From MW101C3 sp943367595 (lineage in GTDB: Bacteria > Cyanobacteriota > Cyanobacteriia > PCC-6307 > Cyanobiaceae): DNA of 64,000 nt. Position 1 is the first letter of the stretch. Each line of letters begins with the position of its first letter. Shown one piece after another: positions 49,249 to 58,279 of the stretch. The notes under the pieces are model-generated. The model was not told the DNA's origin. It saw only the letters and a program-made list of their open reading frames with translations, and ran no database searches. Where the stretch lies: contig CALRJS020000015.1 in NCBI GenBank assembly GCA_943367595.1, positions 1 to 64,000 on the forward strand, given 5' to 3'. Position numbers and translations under genes: made by a program.

Positions 49249-50258
49249 CGACTTGGCAGGCAGTCCTTAATCTGTACTGTATCAAAGGTTCTTGTTGATA
49301 GGTTGAACACATCAGCTTCCCAGTTCAATCGTGATGGCCATGCTCCCACGCAGGCAAGCCAGAACAGCAGCATGCGCGTGAATGGAGCCAGGCGTGTATT
49401 GCAGAGCCGTCGTGCGATCTTGATGGGGAGGGCGCCGGGAAGTTGATTGAGATGGTGGCGAATGTGATGGGATTCAAGACGGGATTGCTCATGATTGGCG
49501 GTTTTCTGTGAACCATGCCAGCGCATCCCCGAAAACACCGTTGAAACAATCAGTGGGGCTTCGATTCGAAGAAGCTGGAGATAAAGGACTGTGTCGTAGA
49601 CATTCTTCAGGTTTTCATCCAGCAGGAGCTGGTTGGAGCGAAGAAAGTCTGTGCGAATGAACGTGGCGTCCTGAGGAAAGAGAGCATCGCCTAGAATGAG
49701 AAAATTGAAATCTTCCCGCCATGGCGCTTGCGAGGACACATAGTTTCCTTGGCTGTCCAGGTTCACTTTGCCGCCGGTGATCCAGTTCTTGTCACTGCGG
49801 CGTTGGGCATGCATGGCCAGTTGAAACAAGGCTCCTGGCATGAGGACATCATCTGAATTCAGCCAGTTGAACCACTCGCCGTTTGCCATGGCCAACCCCT
49901 TGTTGATGGCATTGGCGGAGCCTGAATCGGGCTCGATCACGATTCGCGTGATCTTGTGTTGATACTTCTTCAGGATCTCAGCTGTGTTGTCTGTGCTGCA
50001 GGCATCCAGAATGATGTATTCAAGATTGGGATAGCCTTGCGAGAGAACGGACTGAATCGTGCTCTCAATGAATTGTCCTTGATTATACGATGGAGTGACA
50101 ATCGTGATCGCTGGTAGCGTGTCTGTATGGTCGTGCTTGCGGCCAGGATTCCGATCAGGGTTGAGATCAGGGTTGTGGCCGGAATTGTGGTCAGGGTTGC
50201 CATCAGAGACGCGGTCAGAGTCAGAGTTGCAATCCGTGGAGGTAGTATCTGCAGTCAT
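49245..50258 (-). CDS. Family 2 glycosyltransferase with repetitive N-terminus
   Basis: In this 337-residue GT-A enzyme residues 1-48 are polar and dominated by Asp, Asn, Pro, His and Arg. The catalytic domain then starts AITIVTPSYNQGQFIESTIQ, with YIILDACSTDNTAEIL, SGSANAINKGLAMANGEWFN and the metal-binding WLNSDDVLMPG. The C-terminal part includes PWREDFNFLILGDALFPQD and membrane-associated hydrophobic residues (MLLFWLACVGAW). ATG at 50258 includes the repeats; no later ATG precedes the catalytic strand. Confidence 0.87.
   Translation of the reverse strand: MTADTTSTDCNSDSDRVSDGNPDHNSGHNPDLNPDRNPGRKHDHTDTLPAITIVTPSYNQGQFIESTIQSVLSQGYPNLEYIILDACSTDNTAEILKKYQHKITRIVIEPDSGSANAINKGLAMANGEWFNWLNSDDVLMPGALFQLAMHAQRRSDKNWITGGKVNLDSQGNYVSSQAPWREDFNFLILGDALFPQDATFIRTDFLRSNQLLLDENLKNVYDTVLYLQLLRIEAPLIVSTVFSGMRWHGSQKTANHEQSRLESHHIRHHLNQLPGALPIKIARRLCNTRLAPFTRMLLFWLACVGAWPSRLNWEADVFNLSTRTFDTVQIKDCLPSR
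50121..50228 (-). repeat. Degenerate 12-18-bp repeats encoding Asp/Asn/Pro-rich segment
   Basis: Imperfect iterations of GATCAGGGTT-like units on the plus strand encode NPDHN, NPDLN, NPDRN and related pieces in the GT2 N-terminus (residues about 11-46). The repeats keep the reading frame and are likely length-variable. Confidence 0.6.
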
Positions 50259-50346
50259 GGGCCGGTTCTTCTGCGCTCGCCTTGGTTTGGCCTCGGTTTC
50301 ATGAACTTCATGAGAGTTGACTGGGCACAAGCTCCATGGCCACGGT

Positions 50347-52278
50347 CTACTCTTCCACGGAAAGCAAAGCCTTCTGCTTTTGCAGCGACGGCATTGATTG
50401 CTGCTGCCAAAGCTCCCAGTAGCGCCCCTGCGCTGCCACAAGTTCTTGATGGTGACCCCGCTCCACGACGCGTCCGTCGTGCATCAGCAGGATCTCATCG
50501 GCGTTCACCACCGTGCTGAGCCGGTGAGCGATCACCAGCACCGTGTGCTGCCGCTCAAAACGCTCGATCGCTTCCTGCACCAGCCGCTCACTCTGGGTGT
50601 CGAGTGCGCTGGTGGCCTCATCGAGAATCAGGAGTTCCGGATCTCTGAGGATGGCCCGAGCCAGGGAAATGCGCTGGCGTTGCCCGCCGCTCAACCGGTA
50701 CCCTCGCTCCCCCACCAGCGTGTCGTAGCCGTTCGGCAGGGCCTCAATGAACCCGGCCGCCTGCGCTTTGATGGCGGCCTGCACCACCTGATCCCGGGTC
50801 GCTCCCGCGCTGCCGAAGGCGATGTTGTTCGCCAGGCTGGTATTGAACAGGAAGGTGTCCTGGCTGACCACTCCCAGGCGTTGTTGCCAGCTGGCCAGCT
50901 CCATGGCGCCGAGGTCCACGCCATCAATCAGGATGCGGCCCGCTGTGGGCGCGTACAACCCCACAAGCAGATCGGCAATCGAACTCTTGCCCGCACCACT
51001 GGCTCCCACCAAGGCCACAGTGTGGCCCCGGGGGATGCATAGATCCACGCCCATCACCGCCGCCGGCAGCTCGGGTTGGTACCGCAGCGTCACAGCCTCC
51101 AGCCGGATCTCTCGCTTCAGCGCCTGGAAGGGCACGCCACCAAGCCGGCGGAACTGCTTAGCGCCGGCGGAGAGAATCTCGTTGAGCCGTTGATACCGGC
51201 CCGCGTTGTCGGAGAGCTGGTTGAAGTTCTGGGCAATGCCCGCGAAGCGCACATTCAACCGCTGCAACGCCAGCACGAAGGTGACCAGACTCGGCAGGAT
51301 GCCGGTGCTGCGGGCACCGAACACCAGCAGCCCCATGCAGGCGATCAGCGCCATGGCCGCAATCGGAAAAAAGCTGGAGAGGGGCCCGATCACGTTGATC
51401 AGCCGCTGCTGCTTGCGCATGCTCTGCTCCAGCGTCCCCATGCGCGCCTGAACCTGCCGGTCGGCCGCCTCCAGCTGCCCGCTGCTGTGCAGGATGCGCA
51501 ACCCCTGGATGTCTTCGGTGACGCGGCTGAACACCTCCACCTGGATCGCGGCCACATCGGCGGATCCCTGGCGGATCCGCGGCAGCAGGCGACGCTGGAT
51601 GAGTGTGAGCAGCACGCCGAGCAGCAACGCCACCAGAAGCATCCAGGGGGAGATACCCACCAGCACCGTGAGATACACGGCGATCAACAGCCCTGTGATC
51701 AACAGCTGGCTGGATTGTTCAATCTGAATCTGCACGGCCAGTGGCCCCTGTGCCGCCTGGTCCACCAGATCGCCCACCCGCCACTGGCTGGCGCAGGCGT
51801 AACTCATGCGCAGGATCTGGCTGTGCACCCGCGCTGTGATCAGGGTGCGGCAACGGGCAGCGAAGTACCCCACGCTCACCTGGCTGAGGTACCGGCTCAG
51901 GCTCTGGGTGGCCTGCAGCAGCACCGCCAGCGCCAGCAGAGCGATGAACAGGTTGATCGGATCCACCGTGTTCATCCAGCTCACCACACTGGGGAAACGC
52001 CCCACCAGTGGATTGGTTTGCCAGTCGATACCGGTGCTGTGGCCGGCGGCAGGCGGAGCGGAGAGCATCTGCACCGCCAGGAAGATCACCCCGAAGGTGG
52101 CTCCCTCACTGAGCGCTTCAAACAGGCTGGTGCCGATGTTGAGGCTGATCAGGCGCCATTGACGGCGGGCGGTGGCGCGAATGATCTGCGCCGCCGGTTC
52201 AGGATCGATGAAGGGCCCCAACAGCACCCGTTTGATCGAGCGGGCGGTTCGCAGCAAGGGGGCAGGCAGGACGTGCAA
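50347..52278 (-). CDS. ABC transporter, MsbA/PglK-like (lipid or lipid-linked glycan exporter)
   Basis: This 643-residue half-transporter has six transmembrane helices within residues 1-330. The C-terminal ATPase has Walker A ALVGASGAGKSS, the Q-loop VVSQDTFLFN, signature LSGGQRQRISLARAIL, Walker B LLILDEATSALD and the H-loop IAHRLST. The start is TTG at 52278. No Wzx flippase gene is recognisable in the window, so this exporter could flip a lipid-linked oligosaccharide as PglK does, or a lipid as MsbA does. It diverges from the TIGR03790 gene. Confidence 0.9.
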   Translation of the reverse strand: MHVLPAPLLRTARSIKRVLLGPFIDPEPAAQIIRATARRQWRLISLNIGTSLFEALSEGATFGVIFLAVQMLSAPPAAGHSTGIDWQTNPLVGRFPSVVSWMNTVDPINLFIALLALAVLLQATQSLSRYLSQVSVGYFAARCRTLITARVHSQILRMSYACASQWRVGDLVDQAAQGPLAVQIQIEQSSQLLITGLLIAVYLTVLVGISPWMLLVALLLGVLLTLIQRRLLPRIRQGSADVAAIQVEVFSRVTEDIQGLRILHSSGQLEAADRQVQARMGTLEQSMRKQQRLINVIGPLSSFFPIAAMALIACMGLLVFGARSTGILPSLVTFVLALQRLNVRFAGIAQNFNQLSDNAGRYQRLNEILSAGAKQFRRLGGVPFQALKREIRLEAVTLRYQPELPAAVMGVDLCIPRGHTVALVGASGAGKSSIADLLVGLYAPTAGRILIDGVDLGAMELASWQQRLGVVSQDTFLFNTSLANNIAFGSAGATRDQVVQAAIKAQAAGFIEALPNGYDTLVGERGYRLSGGQRQRISLARAILRDPELLILDEATSALDTQSERLVQEAIERFERQHTVLVIAHRLSTVVNADEILLMHDGRVVERGHHQELVAAQGRYWELWQQQSMPSLQKQKALLSVEE

Positions 52279-52509
52279 GAACCGACAGAACCGGAGGGGG
52301 AACGGGGTGGAGCCAGCGGCAACGCAATGGCTGCGGCTTGTGCCTGTAGCGAAGCACCCCTTGGCAACCGCATTCTCACCGATGCCTCAACAATTTCTCC
52401 TGTGGGCCTGGCGACTTCCACCACTGGCCCGCAACACCCCGGCGGCGCCCCAGTGGCCCTACCGATCCCGCACCCACTGGCTGCATGCTGGACAGGTGTG
52501 AGGGGGGTG

Positions 52510-53571
52510 ATGGTGCTTCGGTGGCTCCTGTTGGTGGCGTCCATGGCTGCGGCCCTGCTTGGGCTGGTCAGTGGCGATCGCCGCAGCCTCGAAGTGCGGG
52601 TGTCGTCGCGCGTCAACCCGGGGGCCGGTCCGCTGGACCGCCGCCATCTCGCCCTGATCATCAACGCCGCTGATCCGCTGAGTGAGGCCCTGGGGCGTAC
52701 CTACCAGGCTCAGCGCCGCATTCCCGCCGCCCAGGTGATCCGGGTGCGCTTCGCTCCGGGCCGCACCAGCTTGACCCCCCAGGAGTTCAACACCATCAAG
52801 GCCGAGGTGGACCGGCGCACCCCCGCCCATGTGCAGGTGTATGCGCTGGCCTGGGCCGCGCCCTACCGGGTCGACTGCCTTTCGATCACCACGGCCTTCG
52901 CCTTCGGCTTCGACCCCCGCCACTGCGCCCAGGGCTGCCTGGCCACCAGGATGAATCCCTATTTCGCGCGGCCTGAGGTGCGCCGCCCCTGGGAGGAGCT
53001 GAAGCTGAGGCCCACCATGCTGCTGGCGGCCACCAGCACGGCCCAGGGCCAGCGGTTGATCGGTCGCGGTGTGGCGGCCGATGGCACGGCTCCGGCCGGC
53101 ACCGGCTATCTGCTCAGCACCAGCGATGCGGCCCGCAACGTGCGTGCCTCAGGATTCGACCAGGCCCGGCTGGCTCTGGCGCCGGGCTTCAAGGTGGTGG
53201 TGCTGCGGGGCGATGCCCTGCGCAACGCCAACGACGTGATGTTCTATTTCACCGGCGTGGCGGCGGTGGAGGGGTTGGAAACGCTGCGGTTCCGCCCCGG
53301 CGCCATCGCCGATCACCTCACCTCCTTCGGCGGCCAGCTCACCGACAGCAGCCAGATGAGTGCCCTGCGCTGGCTGGAGGCCGGTGCCACCGGCAGCTAC
53401 GGCACGGTGGTGGAGCCCTGCAACATTCCCTCCAAGTTTCCTGATCCGGGGCTGGTGATGCTCTTCTACCGGCGCGGTGACACCTTGATCGAGGCCTACT
53501 GGCGCAGCGTGGCCATGCCGGGCCAGGGCGTGTTCATCGGTGAACCGCTGGCTCGCCCCTGGCGCCCCTGA
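52510..53571 (+). CDS. TIGR03790 family protein
   Basis: This 353-residue protein has an N-terminal hydrophobic signal or anchor (LRWLLLVASMAAALLGLVSG). The soluble domain begins HLALIINAADPLSEALGRTY and continues AQRRIPAAQVIRVRFAPG, a pattern of the TIGR03790 family (YxxxRxIPxxxIxxVR), with later GYLLSTSDAARNVRASGF and AGATGSYGTVVEPCNIPSKF. ATG at 52510 is preceded by a G-rich GAGGGGGG that may serve as a ribosome-binding site. The frame is open far upstream across the ABC gene, but that part is antisense. Function is unknown; many members are predicted to be exported. Confidence 0.78.
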   Translation: MVLRWLLLVASMAAALLGLVSGDRRSLEVRVSSRVNPGAGPLDRRHLALIINAADPLSEALGRTYQAQRRIPAAQVIRVRFAPGRTSLTPQEFNTIKAEVDRRTPAHVQVYALAWAAPYRVDCLSITTAFAFGFDPRHCAQGCLATRMNPYFARPEVRRPWEELKLRPTMLLAATSTAQGQRLIGRGVAADGTAPAGTGYLLSTSDAARNVRASGFDQARLALAPGFKVVVLRGDALRNANDVMFYFTGVAAVEGLETLRFRPGAIADHLTSFGGQLTDSSQMSALRWLEAGATGSYGTVVEPCNIPSKFPDPGLVMLFYRRGDTLIEAYWRSVAMPGQGVFIGEPLARPWRP

Positions 53572-53617
53572 GCTGTTCCTCCCCCTCTTCTGTTCCGCCA
53601 GTGACCTGTTGGTGGCG

Positions 53618-54625
53618 TCAGTGACGCAGCGCCAGACCTTCCTGTGCCGCCTGCACGTAATCGGCCACCGTGCGCTTCAGGCCTGCCTCGAGAGAAATGG
53701 AGGCCTGCCAGCCCAGGGCCTGCAGCCTGCTCACATCCAGCAGCTTGCGCGGTGTGCCGTCCGGCTTGTCCGTGTCCCAGAGAATCTCGCCCTCGAACCC
53801 CACGGCCCCGGCCACCAGCTGCGCCAGCTCCTTGATGCTGATCTCCAGGCCGGTGCCCACGTTCAGATGCTGCAACGCTTCGCTGGCCTCGCCGCTGCCC
53901 GTCGTGCTGCTGCCTGCGCCGGGCTGCCATTGCTCCAGGCAGAACACCACTGCATCAGCGAGATCGTCGACATGCAGGAACTCCCGCAGTGGTGAACCGG
54001 TGCCCCAGCAGGTGACGCTGGCCGCTCCGCTGGTCCGCGCCTCGTGGAAGCGGCGGATCAGCCCTGGCAGCACGTGACTGTTGGTGGGGTGGTAGTTGTC
54101 GCCCGGGCCATAGAGGTTGGTGGGCATCAGGCTGAGAGCATCGAAGCCGTGCTGCTGCCGCAGGGCCCGGCACAGCTCGATGCCGGTGATCTTGGCGATG
54201 GCGTACCAGGAGTTGGTGGGCTCCAGCGGCCCGGTGAGCAGTGACTCCTCCCGGATCGGCTGCGGCGCGAGCTTGGGATAGATGCAGCTGCTGCCGAGGA
54301 ACAACAGCCGCCGCGTGCCATGGCGCCAGGCGCTCTCGATCACATGGTTCTGGATCTTGAGGTTCTCCAGCAGGAAATCGGCCGGGTAGGTGCTGTTGGC
54401 CAGGATGCCGCCCACCTTGGCGGCGGCCAGCACCACCACATCGGGGCGCTGGGCGGCGAACCAGCGGCTCACGGCCTGCGGATCCAGCAGATCCAGTTCT
54501 GCGCGGCTGGCGGTGAGCACCTGCTGGTAGCCCCCCGCCTGCAGCCGCCGCACGATGGCACTGCCGGCCATGCCGCGGTGTCCGGCAACGAAAACCCTGT
54601 CCGCTGCAGTGATCAGTGGTGGCAT
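53618..54625 (-). CDS. fcl: GDP-L-fucose synthase
   Basis: This 335-residue SDR-family epimerase/reductase converts GDP-4-keto-6-deoxy-D-mannose to GDP-L-fucose. The Rossmann loop VAGHRGMAGSAIVRRL is at 13-28, catalytic SSCIYP and YAIAKITG (YxxxK) follow, and NLYGPGDNYHPTNSHVLPGL is characteristic. ATG at 54625 fits the family start. It pairs with gmd at 62766-63893, some 8 kb upstream on the same strand, to complete the GDP-fucose pathway. A Ser/Thr/Gly insertion (PGAGSSTTGSGEA) interrupts the C-terminal domain. Confidence 0.94.
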   Translation of the reverse strand: MPPLITAADRVFVAGHRGMAGSAIVRRLQAGGYQQVLTASRAELDLLDPQAVSRWFAAQRPDVVVLAAAKVGGILANSTYPADFLLENLKIQNHVIESAWRHGTRRLLFLGSSCIYPKLAPQPIREESLLTGPLEPTNSWYAIAKITGIELCRALRQQHGFDALSLMPTNLYGPGDNYHPTNSHVLPGLIRRFHEARTSGAASVTCWGTGSPLREFLHVDDLADAVVFCLEQWQPGAGSSTTGSGEASEALQHLNVGTGLEISIKELAQLVAGAVGFEGEILWDTDKPDGTPRKLLDVSRLQALGWQASISLEAGLKRTVADYVQAAQEGLALRH

Positions 54626-54713
54626 CGGCAAGCGCGCTGAAGAGCCGGCGGCTGCGGCCGACGGCGCTGCGAAAGCATATCGGCTCCGGCCATGCGGTTT
54701 CCTACCCCAAGGC

Positions 54714-56052
54714 TCAGCTGCTGCATCGGGCCTCCGCAGCGATCCCAGCCAGCGCCTGCTCATACACCTGGGCATACAGCGCGGCGATGCGCGCGGGATG
54801 CCAGTGCTGTTCAGCCCGTTGCCGGGCCGCGATGCCAAGTTGAACCGCTTGCTGCCGGTCCTCCAGCACCCAGGTGATGGCCGCTGCCAGGGAGGTCGGA
54901 TCGAAGGGCTCGGCCAGCGCACCGGTGACGCGGTCCAGCACGATGTCTTCGAGCCCACCGGCGCGGAAGGCCACCACCGGGGTGCCGCAGGCCTGGGCCT
55001 CTGTTGCTGTCTGCCCCAGGGCTTCCTGACGAGAGGGCACCACCATCACATCGGCGGCGGCATACAGCAGCCGCAGGCTGATGTCGTCGTGCAGGTGGCC
55101 GCAGTAGCGCACGGGAAAGCCCAGGTGCGGTGGCTGCAGTGGCCGGCTCTGGCCGAACACCACCAGCTCGAGCGGGGGCCAGCGGGGTTCCGGACGCATC
55201 TTCTCTGAGCGCGCACAGCGCCGTCTGAAGCAGATCGGCGCCCTTGCGTGGATCGGTGGTGCCACCGATCGCCCCGAACAGCACCAGTGGGCAGTCCGGC
55301 GGCAGACCCAGCAGCTGGCGCGCCTGGGCCTGCGGCCAAGGAGCCCAGACCCCGATATCGATCGGATAGGGGATCACCGTGATCGGCCAATGGCGCATCA
55401 ATGCACTGCGCCGGGCGCAGTCCGCCAGCCAGGTGCTGGGACACACGATCTGCATCGGTCGCCGCCAGCTGTGGTGCTTCTGCAACCAGCTGCGGCGGTT
55501 GAGGTCGGGGCCGCGTTCCTGCGGCGGGCGGCTGCCTGGGGTGTACCCCAGCTCGAAGCGTCGATCGGAGCTTTCGCGCTCTTCCGCCTCCGGCGGGCTA
55601 GTGTAGTGCTCGGCCCCGCAGAAGGCCCACTGGTCGTGCAGGGTCCACACCAGGGGCTGCGGCAGACGGCCGATCTCCTGCACCGAGAGAGTGGCATCGC
55701 CGAGCCAGTGCAGGTGAAGCAGATCCGCTGTCTGCTGCTTCCGGCGGGCCTGCAGTTCCGCGCCCAACCCGGTGGCGAGCCAGGCATGGGAATGGAGCAC
55801 CGGGTTGGCGCTGCCGAAAGCGCGATACGACCAGTGCCTCAGCCGTGGCGCCAGACGTCGCCGCAGCCTGCTGCGTTGCTCAGGGGTCGCGCCGTCGATC
55901 ACCGAGGGATCGCCGCTGAGTTTCTGAAGCACCCGCAACTGCGACTGCACTCCATGGGCCTGGCCGTGATCGACCAGACAGCGATGGATCCTGTAGGCGG
56001 CACGGGCGGCTCCACCGGAGCCGTCGGACGCATTGACGTGGAGAACGTTCAA
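54714..56052 (-). pseudogene. GT4 glycosyltransferase with internal frameshift
   Basis: Two frames together make one GT-B protein. The first, from a TTG at 56052 (LNVLHVNASDGSGGAARAAY), contains LLHLHWLGDATLSVQEIGRL, VWTLHDQWAFCGAEHYTS and LVLFGAIGGTTDPRKGADLL. The second, 54714 to about 55195, carries LELVVFGQSRPLQPPHLGFP, YAAADVMVVPSRQEALGQTA and EAQACGTPVVAFRAGG, the donor-site half. The shift falls at about 55174-55190 near G-runs of five and four bases; removing one base would restore a protein of about 445 residues. It is either a disrupted gene or a homopolymer sequencing error. The TTG overlaps the upstream methyltransferase stop. Confidence 0.8.
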
Positions 56053-56933
56053 CCCGGGGGCCTCAGTGCCGCCAGCAGTTTGCCGGGATAGTGCAGGGGC
56101 CTGGTGGCCAGCAAGCGTGCGCGCAGCCTCCAGCTCAGCAGGTGGCGGTCGTGCCATTGGCGCCAGGGAAACAGCTTCCGGGAGCGGCGTTCCAGGGCCC
56201 GCAGGCGTGGCCAATCCGGCTCGATCCGCTGCGAACGCCGGTAGAGGGTGGCGTGGCTTCCTGTGCAGGGGCCCAGCACGTCCAGGCCCAGTTCGCGGCA
56301 GAAGCTGTCAAAACTGTGGCGCAGATGAAACGTGCACGGCAGGTGGCACTGGATCACTGGGAAAAAGCAATTGGCGATCAGCAGATGGCCTCCGGGACGC
56401 ACCGCCTTCACCATGCGCGCCAGCAGGGCAAGAGCATCCGGCACGTGCTCGAGCACATCGGTGCTCACCAGCACGTCGTAGGCCTCACTGGTGAGTTCCG
56501 GCACAAACTGGATGTTGGCGTAGGGCTGGCAGCTCTCAACGCCATGCTGGGGTGGATAGGGCTCGCAGATATGGATCTGCGCCTTTGGCAGTGCTGAGGC
56601 CAACAACCGGGCCAGGGTGCCGAAGCCACCGCCCACATCAACCACATACTCAGGGCGAAGGGCGGCGACGGCGGCTGTGATGGCACGCCGGTGCCCCATA
56701 GAGGTGGAATGTTGCTCAATGAACATTCCGTTCAGCAACCACACCGGATGGCGGTAGAAGCTGGCATATCGCTCCGTATCCACGTGGAGGTTGTTACACC
56801 TGCAGGCCTCCCAGGCCTGGTCCATCAACCGCCAGAGTTGCTCCAGGGATAGATCAGGCCCCACCTCTGCAAGGAGCGACGCAATGGCCAGGCGTTCTTC
56901 AGTGGAGAGGGAGAAAGCATCTGGATCGATCAT
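56049..56933 (-). CDS. Class I SAM-dependent methyltransferase
   Basis: This 294-residue protein has the SAM motif YVVDVGGGFGTLARLLASAL near residue 95, an acidic strand IHICEPYPP, and LVSTDVLEHVPDALALL and VRPGGHLLIANCFFPV (motifs II and III). An N-terminal helical domain precedes them, and a basic C-terminus (RRSRKLFPWRQW, RLRARLLATRP) may contact membrane or acceptor. It lies in the second glycan block and is coupled to the frameshifted GT4, so it likely methylates a sugar or sugar intermediate. Confidence 0.8.
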   Translation of the reverse strand: MIDPDAFSLSTEERLAIASLLAEVGPDLSLEQLWRLMDQAWEACRCNNLHVDTERYASFYRHPVWLLNGMFIEQHSTSMGHRRAITAAVAALRPEYVVDVGGGFGTLARLLASALPKAQIHICEPYPPQHGVESCQPYANIQFVPELTSEAYDVLVSTDVLEHVPDALALLARMVKAVRPGGHLLIANCFFPVIQCHLPCTFHLRHSFDSFCRELGLDVLGPCTGSHATLYRRSQRIEPDWPRLRALERRSRKLFPWRQWHDRHLLSWRLRARLLATRPLHYPGKLLAALRPPG

Positions 56934-57122
56934 GAACGGCGCCTGCGTTGAACCCTGCGAGGGCAGCCCTGCAACACAAGAAAGAACCTTGTGTCTTGGT
57001 TGTTGATGTAGAGACGGCGTGCCACGGAATCTGCAGATGTTGAGCTGTGAATCAATCGCTCTGGAACTTGCTGGTGCTGTTAAAGGCTTGCCTTGTTCAC
57101 AAAAGTGTTGTGGATTTCCCAG

Positions 57123-58028
57123 CTACTGCTCCAGGCGTGATCCATAGCAGGGTTCCTTGGCATTTCGCTCGCTTGCCGTCTCTCTAATCACTGTGCTTGA
57201 TCCATTGAGCCAGTCCATCATTGTTTCGCATTGAATAGAAAGATCTGTGGGAATCCGAACCTCCGCGAGAGAATGGCCTATCGATGCTTGCGAGCGGATA
57301 AAGCGATGTTCAAAGCACATTCTTGGATCATGGCTGATCACAATGTCTTCCAGATCTTGGCCGTAGCTTATGCCTGAGATCATGCTCACGCGCTCCTTGC
57401 CGGCGCCATTCAAGGCCAGGCCAAAAACACCGAGCAAGGCGTGTTCGATGGCTTGAACGGGATGGCTGCACAGTTCTGCGTAGTTCAGGAAGTAGATCCG
57501 GCTGTCCTTGGGCGCCGCTGCATAGCTCCGGTAGAAATCTAGCCATGCGGGCATGCCGCGTTGCTTGCAGGTGATCAGCTGATTAAGGTGCTGATAATCA
57601 CCGCAGCCGTTGGCCATGAGGTGGCGGTAATCGGATGTCATCACGCTCAATGGCTCTCGGTACAGGCAGATGATCGATCGAAAGCGCGGTTCGTGATGTG
57701 CATGAGTTTTTAGTACCCGACAGCCATGCTTGGTGTTGATCTCCATCAGTCCTGAAACCATCGCCAGGCTTGATGTCGACTGGTCAAGGTCGAGTGAGGA
57801 GCGCAGACAAGAGTAAATGTGTGGATTCGGAACACAAAGCTGATCCCTGTTCTCAAGTAGATGATTGAGAACAAAGCAAAGAAAGCTGCCACCTGATTTG
57901 GGAAACTCAGTCAAGACGGTGTTGACTTGCAGTGACCCGCTAACGATTTCTCCTGCGATCTTGTCTGCGCAGGTAGCCACCAGCCTCCTTAGAGAAGTTT
58001 TCGCCTTCTGCTTGAGGAACTCGCGCAT
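57123..58028 (-). CDS. Sulfotransferase
   Basis: This 301-residue protein has the 5'-phosphosulfate-binding motif TEFPKSGGSFLCFVLNHLL (PKSGGSF at 43-49) and the 3'-phosphate motif CLYREPLSVMTSDYRHLM. YFLNYAELCSHPVQAIEHAL follows, and the whole pattern is a classic PAPS-dependent sulfotransferase. It has no membrane segment. The 189 bp to the next gene upstream and 250 bp on the other side contain no visible gene. It is the third sulfotransferase of the window and is distinct from those at 14656-17711. Confidence 0.85.
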   Translation of the reverse strand: MREFLKQKAKTSLRRLVATCADKIAGEIVSGSLQVNTVLTEFPKSGGSFLCFVLNHLLENRDQLCVPNPHIYSCLRSSLDLDQSTSSLAMVSGLMEINTKHGCRVLKTHAHHEPRFRSIICLYREPLSVMTSDYRHLMANGCGDYQHLNQLITCKQRGMPAWLDFYRSYAAAPKDSRIYFLNYAELCSHPVQAIEHALLGVFGLALNGAGKERVSMISGISYGQDLEDIVISHDPRMCFEHRFIRSQASIGHSLAEVRIPTDLSIQCETMMDWLNGSSTVIRETASERNAKEPCYGSRLEQ

Positions 58029-58279
58029 GATTCCTGACGAGAAAAATGTGATAACTCTGGGGCTGAAAAAAGTTGGCGTGGCTTCTTGCTTGGACGCAAA
58101 GAAGCGATGGGGTCGTGATGATTATGTTTGCGCAAGCATACCTCATCGTGTCATCGGGCCTTCAGTGGCGGCCCCACCAATGATCAACGGCCGCCGCTGG
58201 AGCCAGGGCTCTTGAGGCGCTGCAACAAAGTGGCACCCTCGCTAACGTCCGCCCCACCACCTTTCCCACCGCAGCTGTC

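Noticed and set aside
44206..50346. Insertion sequence or prophage as the cause of the mosaic region
   Set aside because: No transposase, integrase, terminal inverted repeat pair or phage structural gene was recognised.
51076..52509. N-terminal 478-codon extension of the TIGR03790 frame
   Set aside because: It lies antisense to the ABC transporter and is His/Gln/Arg-rich; the real protein starts with a signal-like helix at 52510.
54714..56052. Programmed ribosomal frameshifting in the GT4 gene
   Set aside because: No slippery heptamer with downstream structure was evident, and programmed shifting is not known for this family; a plain indel is simpler.
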